A stretch of 64,000 nucleotides of DNA, taken from positions 3,569 through 67,568 of the forward strand of contig CAZJYI010000054.1 in assembly GCA_964550025.1 (NCBI GenBank). Reading direction: 5' to 3'. The notes under the pieces were generated by a model that did no database searches, was not told the origin of the DNA, and saw only the letters and a list, made by a program, of their open reading frames with translations. This stretch comes from CAZJYI01 sp964550025 (GTDB lineage: Bacteria > Verrucomicrobiota > Kiritimatiellia > UBA8416 > CAYOBW01). Positions 32,962 through 42,200 of this stretch are shown here, one piece after another (position 1 is the first letter of the stretch; every line of letters begins with the position of its first letter). Both the position numbers and the translations under genes were made by a program.

Positions 32962-32990
32962 CTTGATCACGCACCAGGCCCCATGTATGA
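32962..32990 (+). promoter_or_regulatory. Candidate sigma-70-type promoter of the nine-gene glycan operon
   Basis: TTGATC (32962-32967), a 17-base spacer, then TATGAT (32985-32990) is a good -35/-10 match on the plus strand. Transcription would begin near 32997, giving a ~47-base leader before the ATG at 33044, which has GGAGG in front. A further AT-rich TATAAT (32909-32914) lies upstream without a matching -35. The region 32762-33043 otherwise holds no gene. Confidence 0.5.
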
Positions 32991-33043
32991 TATGTCAAAA
33001 ATAGCGATGGGTTCTGTTCACTCTTTCCAGCAGGAGGCAGGCG

Positions 33044-33484
33044 ATGAAAGAAGGTATTGTCGTAGTGGCGAGTCATATTCGTTACATAGTGTCTTTGTTT
33101 GCGGCGTGTCTCTTACTCGGATTCGCTGTCTCTCTAGCCCCTGCAGCCGTGCTGGTCGACCTCAACGCCGACGGCACTGCCCGGACCGGCACGACGGCCC
33201 ATTTCGAGGCGGCCACGGGCCTCGCAGGCGGGACGTTCGGCGGAGATACGGTCACCCATTTTGATCTCAATGGTCCGAATGTGGCGACGCTGGCCTTCGA
33301 CCAGACCGTGGACAACATCAGGGTCCAGGCAAACAGCACCGTGTCCACGCTGGCCGGGGATGCCGACGGCTGGTTCGGCGGCGGTACGGACAACAACCTG
33401 CTGGAGGATGGGCTGTTTGTGCGCGACACGCCTGCCGATCCGACCGGGCCCGCCACTCTCGGGACGCTGATCTACGGGAGGTAG
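33044..33484 (+). CDS. Short secreted protein, truncated paralogue of the N-terminal domain of the protein at 34558-36573
   Basis: GGAGG precedes the ATG; 146 residues with a signal peptide (IVSLFAACLLLGFAVSL, cleavage near APAA). The mature part, VLVDLNADGTARTGTTAHFEA ... DADGWFGGGTDNNLLEDGLF, matches residues ~33-125 of the sialidase-like protein two genes downstream (VVLADINADGTSRTATT ... DADGWFGGGSDNNLLEDGLY). It stops at the point where that domain continues for another ~100 residues, so this is half a domain. It is either a pseudogene-like leftover of a duplication or a small secreted protein. The stop TAG lies inside the ribosome binding site region of the next gene. Confidence 0.68.
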   Translation: MKEGIVVVASHIRYIVSLFAACLLLGFAVSLAPAAVLVDLNADGTARTGTTAHFEAATGLAGGTFGGDTVTHFDLNGPNVATLAFDQTVDNIRVQANSTVSTLAGDADGWFGGGTDNNLLEDGLFVRDTPADPTGPATLGTLIYGR

Positions 33485-33487
33485 AAG

Positions 33488-34561
33488 ATGAGTGCCAGGG
33501 AACGATTCAACGCGGTCTGTGAATTCCGCAAACTGGACAGGCCTCCGGTCGATTACCTGGCCCACGCGGAAACCGACCGCAAGGTGAGAGCGCACCTTGG
33601 GTGCGAGAGCGAGGAGGAGCTGCTCGACCGGCTGGGGTGCGACTTCTTCTATCTGCCCGGACGCGACATCAGCCAGAACGAAGGCTTCATGCCCTACTAC
33701 AGGGGGCCGGCACTTGACGTCACCGAGACGGAACGGACCTGTGCCTTCGGCATCCGCTGGCAGCGCGGAGCCTACGACAGCAAGTTCTCGGTTGATGAAG
33801 CCATCCGCGGGCCGCTGGAGACCATTGAAACGGAGCAGGATATTCTGGGCCACCGGTGGCCGACGGCGGCCGACTTCGACTTCTCACCGTTGGCGGAGGC
33901 GGCAGAACGGCATTCGGAACGCGTCATCATCGGCGGTCTGTGGACGGGCATTATGGGCGATGCCTACCGCCTGCACGGGTTCCAAAACTTCCTGCTGAAT
34001 CTCGCGCTCAAGCCGCAACTGATGAAGACCCTCATCGACAGGATGACGGAGGTCTACCTGGAGTTGAACCGGGCCTATTTCGAGGCGCTCAAGGGCAGGC
34101 TTGACGTCTGGTTCTTCGGCAACGACTTCGGCAGCCAGGGCGGCCTGCTGCTCAGCCACGACATGTGGCGTGAGTGCTTCTACGACAACATCAGGCAGCT
34201 GACGGACCTTGCACACAGTTACGGACTCAAGGTCATGATGCACTCCTGCGGCGGCGTGGCGGAGATCATCTCTGATCTGATTGAAGCGGGAGTCGATATC
34301 CTCGATCCGATCCAGGTCACGGCCACCGGGATGGAACCCCGGTCTCTGGCCGAGCGGTTCGGGGGCGGAATCGTGTTCCACGGCGGTGTCGACACCCAGG
34401 GCGTCCTGCCGTTTGGCACGCCGCAGGAGGTCGCTGCGCATGCCCGTGAGGTCGCCGCAACGCTGGGAGCGAAGGGTGGCTACATATTCGCCCCAAGCCA
34501 ACTCCTCGGTCCCGACATTCCTTTGGAGAACATCGTAGCGATGTATGAGGGCGCAACATGA
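33488..34561 (+). CDS. UroD-family protein (MtaA/uroporphyrinogen-decarboxylase-like)
   Basis: GGGAGG lies just before the ATG; 357 residues, full length for the UroD superfamily TIM barrel. Typical segments: RERFNAVCEFRKLDRPPVDY at the start, WFFGNDFGSQGGLLLSHDMWRECFYDNI, and LKVMMHSCGGVAEIISDLIEAGVDILDPIQ. His252 and Cys254 (HSC) correspond to the zinc-binding H-x-C of MtaA-type corrinoid methyltransferases rather than the haem-pathway decarboxylase. No other haem genes are near. A methyl-transfer role, perhaps on O-methylated sugars or glycan-derived substrates, is inference. It is cytoplasmic and embedded in an operon of secreted glycan enzymes, overlapping the next gene by four bases. 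Confidence 0.87.
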   Translation: MSARERFNAVCEFRKLDRPPVDYLAHAETDRKVRAHLGCESEEELLDRLGCDFFYLPGRDISQNEGFMPYYRGPALDVTETERTCAFGIRWQRGAYDSKFSVDEAIRGPLETIETEQDILGHRWPTAADFDFSPLAEAAERHSERVIIGGLWTGIMGDAYRLHGFQNFLLNLALKPQLMKTLIDRMTEVYLELNRAYFEALKGRLDVWFFGNDFGSQGGLLLSHDMWRECFYDNIRQLTDLAHSYGLKVMMHSCGGVAEIISDLIEAGVDILDPIQVTATGMEPRSLAERFGGGIVFHGGVDTQGVLPFGTPQEVAAHAREVAATLGAKGGYIFAPSQLLGPDIPLENIVAMYEGAT

Positions 34562-36573
34562 TCGATCGGAGATTACCGTGGGCGGCAATCCTGCTCGCCA
34601 CCGCACTGACGACAACGCCGGAGGAACTCCTGGCGTCGGAGACCAATGCTCCTGTGGTGCTGGCCGACATCAACGCGGACGGCACGAGCCGGACCGCAAC
34701 GACGGCTGATTTCGAAGCCGCCGCGGGGCTTGGCGGCGGGACGTTCGGCGGGGAGTCGGTCATCGCTTTTCCTAATAGTGATCCGGGCGGTGGCCCTTTC
34801 AGCCAGACCGTCAGCGACATCACAATCGCCGTGTCCAACATCTCGAACGACGCCGATGGCTGGTTCGGCGGCGGTTCAGACAACAATCTGTTGGAAGATG
34901 GGTTGTACCATCGCGGCACGGGGGCTGATCCGACCGCAACGATCACGCTTTCCGGCGGTGGGCTGGGGCTGGCCGCCAACCGGCGCTACGACCTCCACCT
35001 GTTCGCCGGCCGCAGCCAGGGACACGAAACCACCTTCGCCTTTGACGACAACGACCCGGAGGACCCATCCGGCGGCATAACGTTCCACACCGATCCACCC
35101 GTGCTCGGGGGCGACAACACGCTCGGAACGGCGCTGTTCACCTTTGACACCGGTACGAACGTTCCCTCCTCACTCGCCATCCAATGGGATGGCTCACAAG
35201 ATGTCGACGGCGACCACGATGCGGTCTTCTCCGGTTTCGCGCTGCGCGACATCGGCCCCGCAGGTCCCGACATCACACCGCCCGAGATCAGCCGTCTGTC
35301 ACCCGCGCACGGTTCAACCGGCGTCGCGGTAGACACGGATCTCGTGGCGACGTTCAACGAGCCCGTCGTCACGAACACGACCGGTTCGATCATGGTCTCG
35401 AACCGCAGCGATCACTCGACCATGACGATTGCCATCGGCGACGCCAGCCAGGTCACCGTCAGCGGCAACCGCCTGGCGATCAACCCGACGAACAACCTGG
35501 CGGACAGCACACCCTATGCGGTCTTGATCGCCACCAACGCGTTGATGGACGCTTCGACCAACTTCTTCGCCGGCATCACGAACGCGACGACTTGGGCATT
35601 TGAAACCGGCGCCGGCTTGGACTGGCGCGATCTTCAGAATGGCTGGCAGACGCCGGATGAAAACTATGCCGACCAACCCCAGTTCGTCGTGCTCGAGGAT
35701 GGCCGGTGGCTCATGACCCTGACCACCGGTCCCGGAAACGAGGGCCAGGATGGCCAGCACGTGGTCAGCACCACCAGTGCGGATGGCGGCCGGACCTGGA
35801 CGCCGCTGGTTGACATCGAGGCCACGGGCTCGGCCCTGCCCGCGCCGGATACGGGTATCCTGAGCTCCTGGGTGGTTCCGTACCAGAGCGGGTATCGTGC
35901 TCCCGCCGCGTCCTACAACCGGGTCTATGCAATCTACACCTGGGGCGATCCCTATGTCACCTCGCCGCCGGTTCCCCGCCGGGACACGCATGGCCCTTAC
36001 GCCTTCCGCTACACCGACGACGCTGGCTCCACCTGGTCCGCGCGATACATCATCCCCTTCACGAATACTGATAAGGACCATGCCAACTATTTCTCCGGAG
36101 TGACGCCCACGGGCTGGAATACCGACAAACCCCTTCGACTCAATGGCAAGATGTTCTTCGCCTTTACCAAGCTCAACGCGCCCTTCGGCGCCCCGGGGGG
36201 CACACAGCAAGGCGAAGGCTACATCTATCGCTGCGACAACATCGACACGGAGGGGGACCCAACCGCCCTGGACTGGAAGATGCTGCCGGGCACGGCGAAT
36301 CCGGACAATTCGGTGGACACAGCGGCAAGGGGAATCCGTCAACTCGCGTGGGGCGAACCCGTCGCCATCCTTTACGACAAAGACCCGAAGATGCGCATCA
36401 GCTACCCCGATTTCATTTGGGACGATGGCTCACTCTACATCACCGAAACCCAGAAGAAGACCGCGCGTGTTCACCGTATCCCGGAGGCGCTGGTCCGCAA
36501 GCTCTGGCAGGCCGGTGGGCAACTCACACGCACGACAAGACTCGAATCTCACGGACGGAGACAGGACAGGTGA
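34558..36573 (+). CDS. Secreted sialidase-like (BNR) protein with N-terminal anchor-type domain and Ig-like domain
   Basis: 671 residues with a signal peptide. Residues ~33-235 form the domain shared with the short protein at 33044. Residues ~240-345 are a Big_5/SbsA-like Ig domain (DITPPEISRLSPAHGSTGVAVD). Residues ~350-655 are a BNR propeller with Asp-boxes SADGGRTWT and TDDAGSTWS. Compared with the minus-strand LamG-sialidase (30101-32761), about 90-100 residues are missing in frame between NSVDTAARGIRQLAW and ILYDKDPKMRISYPDF, removing roughly a blade and a half and the third Asp-box. The fold may be incomplete. ATGA overlap with the UroD-family gene, GTGA overlap with the SGNH gene. Confidence 0.83.
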   Translation: MIDRRLPWAAILLATALTTTPEELLASETNAPVVLADINADGTSRTATTADFEAAAGLGGGTFGGESVIAFPNSDPGGGPFSQTVSDITIAVSNISNDADGWFGGGSDNNLLEDGLYHRGTGADPTATITLSGGGLGLAANRRYDLHLFAGRSQGHETTFAFDDNDPEDPSGGITFHTDPPVLGGDNTLGTALFTFDTGTNVPSSLAIQWDGSQDVDGDHDAVFSGFALRDIGPAGPDITPPEISRLSPAHGSTGVAVDTDLVATFNEPVVTNTTGSIMVSNRSDHSTMTIAIGDASQVTVSGNRLAINPTNNLADSTPYAVLIATNALMDASTNFFAGITNATTWAFETGAGLDWRDLQNGWQTPDENYADQPQFVVLEDGRWLMTLTTGPGNEGQDGQHVVSTTSADGGRTWTPLVDIEATGSALPAPDTGILSSWVVPYQSGYRAPAASYNRVYAIYTWGDPYVTSPPVPRRDTHGPYAFRYTDDAGSTWSARYIIPFTNTDKDHANYFSGVTPTGWNTDKPLRLNGKMFFAFTKLNAPFGAPGGTQQGEGYIYRCDNIDTEGDPTALDWKMLPGTANPDNSVDTAARGIRQLAWGEPVAILYDKDPKMRISYPDFIWDDGSLYITETQKKTARVHRIPEALVRKLWQAGGQLTRTTRLESHGRRQDR

Positions 36574-37733
36574 TCAGGGCGTTGCTCCAACAGATCGCGC
36601 TATCGGCAATCCTGATTGGGCGCGCCGCTCAGACAGCCTGTGCGAGTGATATAGAGGGATTCGAGTCGCCGGTGGCGTTTCCCCCTTTTGAAGCGGGCGA
36701 CTGCGTGGCGTTCCAGGGAGACAGCATCACGGCCAGCGGCGACTACGTTCACATGATCCGGCTGTTCTACGCCACGCGGTTCCCCGATCGCCCCGTGCGG
36801 ATCTACAACTGCGGCATCGGCGGTGCGCGGGCCGAAACGAGCTGGCCGCGCATCGACGCCGACTGCCTGGATCTCAAGCCGACGATGGGCGTAATCAACC
36901 TGGGCATGAACGACGCCCCCGGCAGACCAACACGGTCGTTCCTCGGCAGGTATCAGGACAACATGACCCGTATCATGAATCGCGTTGCCGAAGATCCACA
37001 ACGCAAGCTGACCGTGATCGTGCCTTCCCCATACGACCAGACCACGAAACTCGAAGCCGCGATCCTCGCCGGCAAGAACGACCGCATCCGCGCGTTCGGC
37101 GAGTGGCTGGTCAAGCAGGGGCGAGAGCGCAAGGCGCCGGTCATCGATTTCAATACGCCGATGCTGCGCATCAACGCGGAGCGCCAATCGGCCGACCACG
37201 AATGGGGGCCCTTCTCCGAGGAGCTGAATCGCGAATGGCTCATCGTGAAGGGGCTTCAGCCGGGCTTCTGGAGCCTGACCATGGAAGGCAGGCCTGTTGG
37301 CGAGTTCAAGGCCGCTGCGCTGGCGGCAGGCGTTGACCTGGCCCGTGAGCCTCAGAGCCCCGGCTACCGCCGGGCGCAGGAGGTCTACGCGGTGGCCAAG
37401 GAGATCGAGACAGCCGAGCGCAACCTGCGCGCGATTGCCCGCGCGCGGTGGATCGTTCTTGAACCAAGGGGCATCGACCTGGACGACAGGGAGCGCGCCG
37501 ACGCGGCCGTGCGCGACTACGTGGCCAAGCGTCCTGATCACACCTATTGGCAGAGCCGCGCGGAGATCTTCTTTCGCCTGCGTGCGCCCGAAAAGCGAGA
37601 GGCGGAACGCGTGCGCATGGAAGGGCTGATGGACCGGCTCTACGAGATCAACAAGCCGAAGCCCCAACGCGTGGAGCTGCGGCTAACTGCCGGAAAGTCG
37701 TCTCGCGGAAGGGCCGGCTCGGCAGAGAATTGA
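36570..37733 (+). CDS. Secreted SGNH/GDSL hydrolase
   Basis: I start at the GTG at 36570, which overlaps the upstream stop (GTGA), has GGAG in front and yields a signal peptide (VIRALLQQIALSAIL ... ACA); a longer frame from 36348 is only overlap. 387 residues. SGNH blocks: Ser52 in FQGDSITASG, Gly in NCGIGGARAE, and Asn114 in INLGMNDAP. The block V catalytic Asp-His pair is less obvious (perhaps DHEWGPF). The C-terminal ~110 residues are an arginine-rich helical extension. Such enzymes remove acetyl or other ester groups from polysaccharides, which fits an operon of fucosidase and sulfatases; the actual substrate is unknown. Confidence 0.85.
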   Translation: MIRALLQQIALSAILIGRAAQTACASDIEGFESPVAFPPFEAGDCVAFQGDSITASGDYVHMIRLFYATRFPDRPVRIYNCGIGGARAETSWPRIDADCLDLKPTMGVINLGMNDAPGRPTRSFLGRYQDNMTRIMNRVAEDPQRKLTVIVPSPYDQTTKLEAAILAGKNDRIRAFGEWLVKQGRERKAPVIDFNTPMLRINAERQSADHEWGPFSEELNREWLIVKGLQPGFWSLTMEGRPVGEFKAAALAAGVDLAREPQSPGYRRAQEVYAVAKEIETAERNLRAIARARWIVLEPRGIDLDDRERADAAVRDYVAKRPDHTYWQSRAEIFFRLRAPEKREAERVRMEGLMDRLYEINKPKPQRVELRLTAGKSSRGRAGSAEN

Positions 37734-37819
37734 GACCACTCATCACGTATCATCCATCGAGAACTTGTCCGAACAATAACGAGGCAGCGTCAGACGAAAG
37801 AACGGAAAGGGATACTTGA

Positions 37820-39232
37820 ATGAACGAAAGAGAAAAGACCAACAGTGACACGATGAAGAAGCTGATGGTTCCGCTTGCGGTTTCCGCCGCGACTTTCGCC
37901 GCAATGCCCGCGGTTTCGGCGGAAGCCCTCAAATGGGCAGGCGACTGGAAGAAAGGCGACCCCGCGTTTGCCGGCCTGCACAGCAAGGCGGGCCACCCCA
38001 TGGCCGTGATCGACGAGAAGGAGTACAAGCAGTACATCAACTCGTTTGCCGTCTCGCAAAAGGGGACCTGGCTGATTTCGGTCACCAGCGGCGCCGTCGG
38101 CTACGCCAAGGTTTACGTCAAGCGCAGCGAGGACAAGGGCAAGACCTGGTCGCGCGAGCGCATCCAGGTCTACGATCCCCGCCAGGACATGACGCTGGAA
38201 CGCCGCAACGACTTCGATTGCGAGATGGGCCAGCTCTTCCCCGTTCCCAAGCCAATCGGGGAGAAGAAGGTCCATCGTGTCTACCAGTTCTCCATTGTAC
38301 GCGACGCCAAAAAAGGCGCCCGTTTCGGCAAGCTGATCTACACCACCAGCGAGGACGACGGCCGAACCTGGGTCGGTCCCGGCGGCACGGGCACCTACTG
38401 GGATATTGACTCGCCGACCTATGAGCTCGTCGGCCACACCTGGGGCTGGCACCTGATGGCCCCGCCCCGCATCACCGGCGACGGGCGCATGGTCCTGCCG
38501 ATGAACGCCTCGACCGATCCTCCCGCGCTCCGCGACATCCGTTGCGAGCCAGTTTACATGATCAGCAAGAACATCATGACCGAGGAAGATCCCGGCAAGG
38601 TTGCCTTCTCTTTCAATCCCCCACCCCCTCGCGGCGTCCACGTTCCAATGAAAGGGAAGCCGAGCGAGACGCACGGCATGGAGGCCCAGGTAGTCGAGCT
38701 GTCAGACGGGCGGCTCTTTTCGCCCATGCGCACCGGAAACGGCTGCATCTGTTTCACCATCTCCGACGACGGCGGTAAAACCTGGCCCGAGGCGACGCCT
38801 CTGCGCCGCGACGACGATGGCCCCCTGCTGCTCAACCCCAACTGCGCCAACCCGCTGACCAAGTTGAGCAACGGAACCTACGCCATCCTGCACTGCAACA
38901 ACGACGGCAATGTCTATGGCGTCAACGACGTCTTCCGCCACAATGTCGTTCGCCATCCGATGTACGTCAGCGTCGGCGTCGAGAACAAGCCGGGTCGCAA
39001 ACAACCGATCCGCTGGAGTGCGCCGCGCCTGATGACCACGCTCGAGAATTACGTCCCGGCGCACAAGGCCGGTTGGAACGACCTGACCTATGCTTACCTG
39101 CACGAAGAGGACGGCCGCTTCTACCATTTCTATAACGCCATGTGGGACCGGATCCAGGTCAGCGAGGTCAATCCGCTGCTCCTGCTGCCGCCCGGCCAGG
39201 TGCCCCAGGGAAAAGCATCGGAGCAAAGATGA
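37820..39232 (+). CDS. Secreted sialidase-family (BNR) exo-glycosidase-like protein
   Basis: 470 residues with a signal region (MKKLMVPLAVSAATFAAMPAVSA); translation probably starts at MNEREKTNS after GGAAAGGG, though the internal ATG at 37853 is possible. Asp-boxes: SEDKGKTWS, SEDDGRTWV and SDDGGKTWP. The single-domain propeller resembles family-33-like or related BNR hydrolases, but I cannot confirm the arginine triad of true sialidases. The 86-base gap before it is the longest in the operon; it overlaps the next gene by four bases (ATGA). Likely trims terminal sugars from the glycan outside the cytoplasm. Confidence 0.86.
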   Translation: MNEREKTNSDTMKKLMVPLAVSAATFAAMPAVSAEALKWAGDWKKGDPAFAGLHSKAGHPMAVIDEKEYKQYINSFAVSQKGTWLISVTSGAVGYAKVYVKRSEDKGKTWSRERIQVYDPRQDMTLERRNDFDCEMGQLFPVPKPIGEKKVHRVYQFSIVRDAKKGARFGKLIYTTSEDDGRTWVGPGGTGTYWDIDSPTYELVGHTWGWHLMAPPRITGDGRMVLPMNASTDPPALRDIRCEPVYMISKNIMTEEDPGKVAFSFNPPPPRGVHVPMKGKPSETHGMEAQVVELSDGRLFSPMRTGNGCICFTISDDGGKTWPEATPLRRDDDGPLLLNPNCANPLTKLSNGTYAILHCNNDGNVYGVNDVFRHNVVRHPMYVSVGVENKPGRKQPIRWSAPRLMTTLENYVPAHKAGWNDLTYAYLHEEDGRFYHFYNAMWDRIQVSEVNPLLLLPPGQVPQGKASEQR

Positions 39233-42200
39233 AGAGTAGAAACAGGATGCCGAGTCCTACGTTGGCCACCTGGTATGCATGCCTTGTCGTGGCGTTGTCA
39301 GCCCGAGGTGCGGACTTCGTTGTGGCGCCCGGCGGCAGCGATGCGAACCCGGGGACGGAAGCGAAGCCCGTCGCGACGCTCGCCAGGGCGCGCGACGCCG
39401 TGCGTGCTTTGAAGAACGACGGCATGACGAAGGATGTGATCGTTCACGTGCGGGCGGGGGAATACGTGCTGAGCGAACCGGTCGTGTTCGGTCCGGAGGA
39501 TTCGGGTACGAACGGGTTTTGCGTCATCTATAGGAACGCGGACGAACCGGGCAGCGCCCGTTTCGTGGGCGGGGAACGGGCAACAGGTTGGACGCGTCAC
39601 GAGGGTAAGATCTGGAAGAAGACCGGTGTCACGCACCTTGTCACAACCCTGTACGAGGACGGACGGCGTGCGCATATCGCGCGATCCCCAAATCGCGGCA
39701 CCTACCCGGAATACCCCAACGCCATGGCGCCGTACTTCGTGAGTGTGGGTGGGAGCTACGACACACTGGTCTACGGCGAGGGCGACCTCGATCCCGCCGT
39801 CTGGGAACTTACCGACCGCGCCGCAGTGGTCTGGTGGACGAGGGGCGGCAAGCCCGACTGGGGACAGCGCGTGACCAAGCTACTGTCCATAGATGCCGAG
39901 AAGAGGACGCTCCACGTGAAGGGGCGGGAGCACAGGCTTTTCAACATCACCAAAGGCGACCGCTTCTTTGTGATGAACATGCGCGCGTTGCTTGATGCGC
40001 CAGGCGAGTTCTACCAGGACACGGACCGCGAGACGCTTTACTACATACCGCGCGGCGACGATCCGAACCAGGCGGACATTCGCCTCCCGGGACCGGCGGT
40101 CCTGGTGACGCTCAAAGGGAAAAGCGCTGAAGATGGCGTTCAGAACATTGTCTTCTCGGGGCTCTCCTTCGAGCAGACGAACTGCGGGTACCTGGAGAAC
40201 AGACGGCTGTGCGGCGCTGTAGATCTGCGTTACTGCAGTGGGATCCGGATCGAAAAGTGCTGCTTCAGAAACATCGGTGATTTCGCGGTGTTCGGGCAGG
40301 TCGGCGTGCATCACTGCAGCATCCTCAACTGCCGGATCGAACACACCGGCCAGGGCGGTATTCTCATCCAGAACCGTTCCATTAAGCGCCTCAAGGAGCC
40401 AAACGTGCGCGGTGAATTCAATCGCGTCCACAACTGCCTGATTCACGATCTCGGCGAGATCATGGTGCTGGCCTGCCACAACGGAGGGGTGATGCTGTGG
40501 AACGCCAACGACTGCCGGGTCTCCCACTGCGACATCGCACGGAACATCCGCTACGGCATCAGCCTGCGGGGCCACTACTCGAGCCAATGGGCGCGTGACA
40601 GTGGCAGCAGTCCGGACAACGGGACGCATCTCAGCCGCAACAACGTGTTCCAGTACATCAAGATCGCCGACGTCGGCACGGACAGCGGTGACATGGGGGC
40701 GATACATGCAGCGCATCTGAACGAGCCCGACGGCCCGTGCATCAATACGTGGCGGCAGATCGTTGTGCGCGGCGCTCGCGCCCACCCCAGCATGAAGGAC
40801 TGGGCCCCGAACGGCATCTTCGTTGACCACCCGTACTCGTGCCAGAAGCAGGTCTTCATGGACATCGACATCGCCGGCACGCAGGGCGATCCGTTCCGTG
40901 ATAACAGGAACCCGGTTCAGACGTTCATCAACGCAAGCTGGAGGCCGGGGTTTGACCGCACGCGCATGGAGACCGACCGGATCGGACTGACGCCGGAATT
41001 CCCGAAGGAATACGGCGGGAAGGGCGAGGTCGACAGCAGCCCGCCTTCCCCAGCTGTGCCGAAATTGGCTGACGCCGGCCGGGCGCTCGGGGATTCGGCC
41101 GTTCGCGTTGAAGCAGCGCCCTGCAAGGATGATATGACCGGTATTGAGTACTACTTCGAGTGCCTGACCAAGGGCGGGCGCGACTCAGGGTGGCAGGTCA
41201 TGCCCGTCTACACCGATCGGTCGCTCGAACCGGAAACGCCCTATCGCTACCGCATCAAGGCCCGGGATACGTCCGCCGCCCAACATGAGACACAGTGGTC
41301 GGATGTTCTGACGGTCAAGACAGGCAAGAAATCCGATGCGCTGTCCGCACCGGGGGCCTCAGCGCCGTGCGTGGCACGGTACCGGTTTGAGGAAGACGGT
41401 CGCGATGCGATGGGGAACCATCACGGCAAGGTGTCCGGGAACACCGCCTTCTCAAGGAGTGCGCGCGAAGGGGAATACGCTCTGGCGTGTGGTGGGAACC
41501 ACGTAACTGTTCGCGACAACGACGATCTTGATATCGGCCGGAAAGACTTCGCAATCTCCCTCTGGTTCCTGCGGCACAAGGATCCCCGGGGGAATCTTCG
41601 CCTTCTGTCCAAGCACGACAAGAAGTGGCGGGGCTACTGCATCCGCGGCGCTGATCGGAATATCGGGTTCGATATCGGCAACGGGGACGCCCGGCCCCTT
41701 GTAGTGGCGCATACCTCCGGCCCCGGCAAGTGGCTGCACCTGGTGGTCAACGTGAAGCGTGAGTCGGGTCTGGTGGCCCTTTACCTGAACGGCGCACTTG
41801 TCAGCAACATGGACATCAGCGCGCTCCGCGACGATGACATCGACAACGATGCGCCGCTCACCATCGGTTCGGGCTCCAACCTGCCGTGGAAGGGCCTGGT
41901 CGACGATGTGCGTATCTACAAACGAACGCTGACAAAAAGGGAGATCCAGGCATTGTCATCCCAAACGACAATAACAAGTCGGGAAACACCGGCAGACCGT
42001 GAAGGCCCGATCCAGGAGTGGCGGGATGCCAAGTTCGGCATGTTCATTCATTGGGGCCTTTACAGCATCCCCGCCGGTGTCTGGAGGGGCAAACGCCAGC
42101 CCGGGGACTACGCCGAACACATACAGCTCAAGCTGAAGATCCCCAAGACCGAATACGCGAAGCTGGCCGGCCGGTTCAATCCCGTGAAGTTCGACGCTGA

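Noticed and set aside
32822..33004. 60-codon plus-strand frame before the glycan operon
   Set aside because: It spans the likely promoter and an AT/T-rich stretch, has no ribosome binding site and shows no protein-like composition.
33488..34561. Genuine uroporphyrinogen decarboxylase (hemE)
   Set aside because: The H-x-C motif, the divergent N-terminus and a context of glycan enzymes point to the MtaA-like branch rather than haem synthesis.
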